From the NCBI GenBank assembly GCA_026770575.1, contig MU657196.1, positions 189,780-221,811 of the forward strand: a stretch of 32,032 bases of DNA, read 5' to 3'. The translations under genes were made by a program, and so were the position numbers. A model generated the notes under the pieces. It did not search any database. It was not told where the DNA came from and worked only from the letters and a program-made list of their open reading frames with translations. This DNA comes from Pelagophyceae sp. CCMP2097 (Eukaryota > Sar > Pelagophyceae). Every line of letters begins with the position of its first letter. Positions within the stretch are counted from its first letter, which is position 1. This document shows positions 29,875 through 32,032 of the stretch, in pieces.

Positions 29875-30334
29875 ATGGGGGACGTGCCCAAGTCCGACGT
29901 CTCCTACGTCGCCGAAGTGCAGAACTGGTGCGCCCCGCCGCCGGGCGCATCGCCTCTGCCGGTTGCCGGACGCTTCGTTCCAGGGAGCAGCGAGTAAAGT
30001 CGGAACTCGACGCCTCCAAACAGTGGTACAAGGACTGGGGCACGCTGTGAGTCGCCCGAAGCCCGCGCCGCCCGAGCAAGACCGCGGGAGCCCGCCGGAC
30101 GCCCCAAAAGGGCACCTCGACCGGTCGTTGCTGCCGGTCCTTTGCGCGAGCCTTTCCCCTTCAAGGTACGCGCCTAACGAGCCTACGGGGTACGACGAGC
30201 GCATCGCGAAGCTGCGGGCCAAGGCGTCGGAGATCCCCGGCGCGCGCCTGGAGACGAACAACTCGATTTACGGCCAGGGTAAACCTTATGCGGAGTTTCG
30301 AGATGTAAAGCAAAAAAAGCCAGACCTCATTTAA
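29875..30334 (+). CDS. Small conserved-looking protein, unknown
   Basis: Exons 29875-29927, 29984-30046 and 30166-30334 join to 94 aa: MGDVPKSDVSYVAEVQNW, then EQRVKSELDASKQWYKDWG and TLYAPNEPTGYDERIAKLRA. The start has a near-ideal context (GCCGCCATGG). Donors are GTGCGC and GTGAGT, both phase 2. I do not recognise the family; the charged, Tyr/Trp-containing, domain-free make-up with LETNNSIYGQGKPY recalls small structural proteins, but this is only an impression. A further donor (CAGG|GTAAAC at 30279) could join to a classic TTTTTGCAG acceptor and exon 30624-30730, giving 111 aa with a different C-terminus. Which end is used cannot be settled here. Confidence 0.6.
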
Positions 30335-30422
30335 GGCCGAGCCCGATCTCATCTTAAGCCGCGGTGGCGGAAGCCCGACCTCATCTAAAGCCGCCGCCCG
30401 CCGGAGGGCCGACCTCAAGGCC
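30318..30422 (+). repeat. Degenerate repeat starting at the stop codon of the small gene
   Basis: Four imperfect units of about 20 bp share the pattern AGCC(C/A)GACCTCATxTAAGGCC, at 30318-30338, 30340-30360, 30371-30392 and 30406-30422, with GC-rich spacers. The first unit contains the last codons and stop (D-L-I-stop) of the unspliced form of the upstream gene. Confidence 0.6.
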
Positions 30423-30930
30423 GCGGCCCGCCACCCGCCGCGGCACATGTGCGACCTCGCTGCCGCGGGCAGGCGGCCGAAACGTAATTATCCTGTGTGA
30501 AGACGCCGCGGCGCCGAGGACCGGCCAAAGGTTATAAAGGGGCGAGGCGACCGCCGCCCCCTTTCCCCGCGGTCGGCGGCGGCCCGGCGCGCGCGAATGG
30601 GGTCGACGGCTGCGTTTTTGCAGGAATTCCGAGTCTCGAATCCAGACTCGGAGTCTCGACTCGGGAATGCGCCGCGGTTGCCGGACGAGGCTCGAGGCTG
30701 CGCGGCGTCCCTGTGCGTGCCGAACCCTGAGCCTCGGCACGGTGGAACCTCAGGTCCGTCCGTACACACCAACTTTTACAAAAACGGGACCCACATGACC
30801 AGAGCGCGCCGGAGGTGCTACAGACTCCCGGGGGGCGTCTCCTCAAACGTGATGGTGCAAGGGAAATTGGGGTTTTCAAATCCTGGTTACTAGTAAGTCT
30901 TACAATTCCTTAAGCCCTTTGTTGGGCACC
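30335..30930. other. Region without a confident gene
   Basis: Downstream of the small plus-strand gene, this stretch holds the degenerate repeat and a strong acceptor (TTTTTGCAG at 30615-30623). It also has an 8-bp inverted repeat CCGAGTCT/AGACTCGG near 30629-30652 and open frames to 30730 and 30893 that match nothing known. It may include an alternative last exon (30624-30730) and 3' UTRs of both neighbours. Confidence 0.4.
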
Positions 30931-31077
30931 GAAAGCCTTACGAGAGGCCTCAGCTTGTTAGGCGAGGAGTGAGGTGACGGAAAGCCTTACGAGAGGCCTC
31001 TGCTTGTTAGGCGAGGAGTGAGGTGACGGAAGGCCTTACGAGCGGCCTCTGCTTGTTAGGCGAGGAGTGAGGTGACG
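30931..31077. repeat. Three tandem copies of a 49-bp unit over the RNase H2A stop codon
   Basis: Copies lie at 30931-30979, 30980-31028 and 31029-31077 and differ at only a few positions (for example CAGCTTG against CTGCTTG, GAGAGG against GAGCGG). On the minus strand each copy reads the last codons V-T-S-L-L-A and stop, so the end of the RNase H2A frame plus 3' UTR has been triplicated. The copy at 31029-31077 is the one in use. Confidence 0.92.
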
Positions 31078-32032
31078 GTGTCGAGGTTCTTGAAGAACTT
31101 TGCTCGCTTGCGCTTCTTCGACGCGGATGCGGCCTTCTTCGATGGGGCCGTCGCCCAATCGGTGATCTTCATCGTCGAAGCGCAGTCCTCCTCCTCGTCG
31201 TCCTCGGGCCAGGCGCACTTGGCCACGCGCGGCAGCGGCGCGCCCTTGTCGCCTGAAGCGAGCGCCGCGTCGACGTCGCGTTTGCACGTGCCGACGCGAC
31301 GCCGTCTCTCGACCGAGCCCCGAATCCCCCACGGCGCTCTCGGCTCGACGCGCCTGCGTCCTTGTAGTCCTTGTCGTCGGCGGCGTCGTCGACCTCGCCG
31401 AGGATGCGCTTGGTCGTGGCCCATGAGAATCGTACGAGCGAAGGAAATCCGAAGACTTGGTGCGCGTTTCTCCGGAGCCACTGCTTGCAGTTTTCGTCGC
31501 CCGGGTAGCCGGACCCCACTCGCGGTCCGCGCAGGGCGACTGCTCCTCGAACGCCCAGCAGTCCAAAGCCGCGTCGCGCGTGACCTTTGCGCAGATGGAA
31601 GCCGCCCCTACAGTCTTGTACAAAGAGTCCGCCTTCTTCGCCACCGTGAACGCAATGCGCCCTACGGCACGCGTGCGAGGAACCCCCGCGCCGTCGTGGG
31701 GACGGACCGTCGAAGGCGGCGGTGAGGCGCTTCTCGTACGTTGCGGGGTCGCCGACCGTGTCGATAAATGCCTCCTCGACAAAAGCGCCGCGCGCCTCGA
31801 CGGCGGCGATGAGCTCGACGGTCGCGTCGAAGCTGATCTGGCTCAGGGAGACCGGCTGCCGCTGCAGCATGAGGCGGCTCAGCCGCTTGGCGGAGATCAT
31901 GTTTACGGCCCAGCCGATTCGGGCCTCTTTCCTCAAACCGTCGAAGAGGGCCACGCGCTTGGCGTGCGTCAACGCCTTGGAGTCGTCGAAGCCCAGCGCG
32001 GCGATGTCGGCGTCGTCGTCGAGGCTCCAAAA
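31056..32032 (-). CDS. RNASEH2A: RNase H2 catalytic subunit A, 3' part, with an apparent frameshift
   Basis: Removes ribonucleotides from DNA and degrades RNA:DNA hybrids in the nucleus. Visible exons: 32032-31708 (5' end outside the window), 31661-31354 and 31252-31056. Motifs: [14 protein letters not shown] (second catalytic Asp), [44 protein letters not shown] and [20 protein letters not shown], an unmistakable RNase H2A order. The first catalytic motif (D-E-A-G-R-G) must lie beyond the right edge. Between REWG and [12 protein letters not shown] the frame slips at a run of four C on plus (31514-31517): one extra base would restore it, and no plausible intron does. The C-terminal exon is Lys/Ser-rich ([18 protein letters not shown]) and uses a GC donor at 31353. 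The stop lies in a 49-bp tandem repeat. Confidence 0.88.

Noticed and set aside
31481..31530. Micro-intron to explain the RNase H2A frame slip
   Set aside because: The only GC-AG pair that could fit is about 14 bases long, too short for splicing; a one-base indel is simpler.
1..32032. tRNA, rRNA and bacterial operon signals
   Set aside because: I saw no cloverleaf with anticodon and T-loop motifs, no rRNA core sequence and no Shine-Dalgarno-spaced gene strings; genes are spliced and independently oriented.

Overview
The window looks like nuclear DNA of a compact, GC-rich, chlorophyll c-containing alga, most likely a stramenopile near the pelagophytes. The reasons are a fucoxanthin-chlorophyll-type light-harvesting gene with a heterokont-style bipartite plastid presequence, intron-dense genes, and organelle-targeted repeat proteins. 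The lineage is inferred; no marker gene is present. Introns are short (mostly 45-260 bp), often start GTGCG and usually end TAG or CAG. I found exons by reading frames across splice sites and matching the joined proteins to known families, so exon edges are predictions.

Layout. 1-487: AT-rich edge, no firm gene. 488-2908 (-): SCT1/GPT2-type glycerol-3-phosphate acyltransferase, 6 exons. 3428-5418 (-): heterotrimeric G-protein beta subunit. 5908-7237 (-): plastid light-harvesting protein, 6 exons. 7412-10599 (+): organelle-type protein with about 22 repeats of 37 residues. 10785-12741 (+): major facilitator (oxalate/formate antiporter-like) transporter, 6 exons. 12975-17198 (-): a larger relative with about 30 of the same repeats and a C-terminal RAP domain. 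17199-18405: no firm gene; a GC-rich minisatellite. 18406-18909 (-): small, probably mitochondrial, tandem WW-type protein. 19089-25532 (-): a 13-exon, about 1725-residue fusion of a fatty acyl-AMP ligase (FAAL), a carrier-like domain and a Pls-type membrane/hexapeptide terminal module. 26016-26694 (-): small SAM-domain protein. 27504-29538 (+): JmjC/cupin ribosomal-oxygenase-like protein. 29875-30334 (+): small unknown protein. 31056-32032 (-): 3' part of RNase H2 catalytic subunit A, 5' end outside the window.

These are independent eukaryotic genes, not an operon. Functions are scattered: lipid synthesis (GPAT, FAAL fusion), light harvesting, organelle RNA handling (repeat/RAP pair), signalling (G beta), protein hydroxylation (JmjC), genome maintenance (RNase H2A) and transport. 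The strongest candidate for new biology is the FAAL-carrier-Pls fusion. Two other points deserve attention. Two predicted introns contain no in-frame stop and a multiple of three bases, so simple ORF calling hides them; in the JmjC gene, splicing is needed to restore the distal iron-binding histidine. Two genes also end inside short tandem repeats that copy their stop codons.
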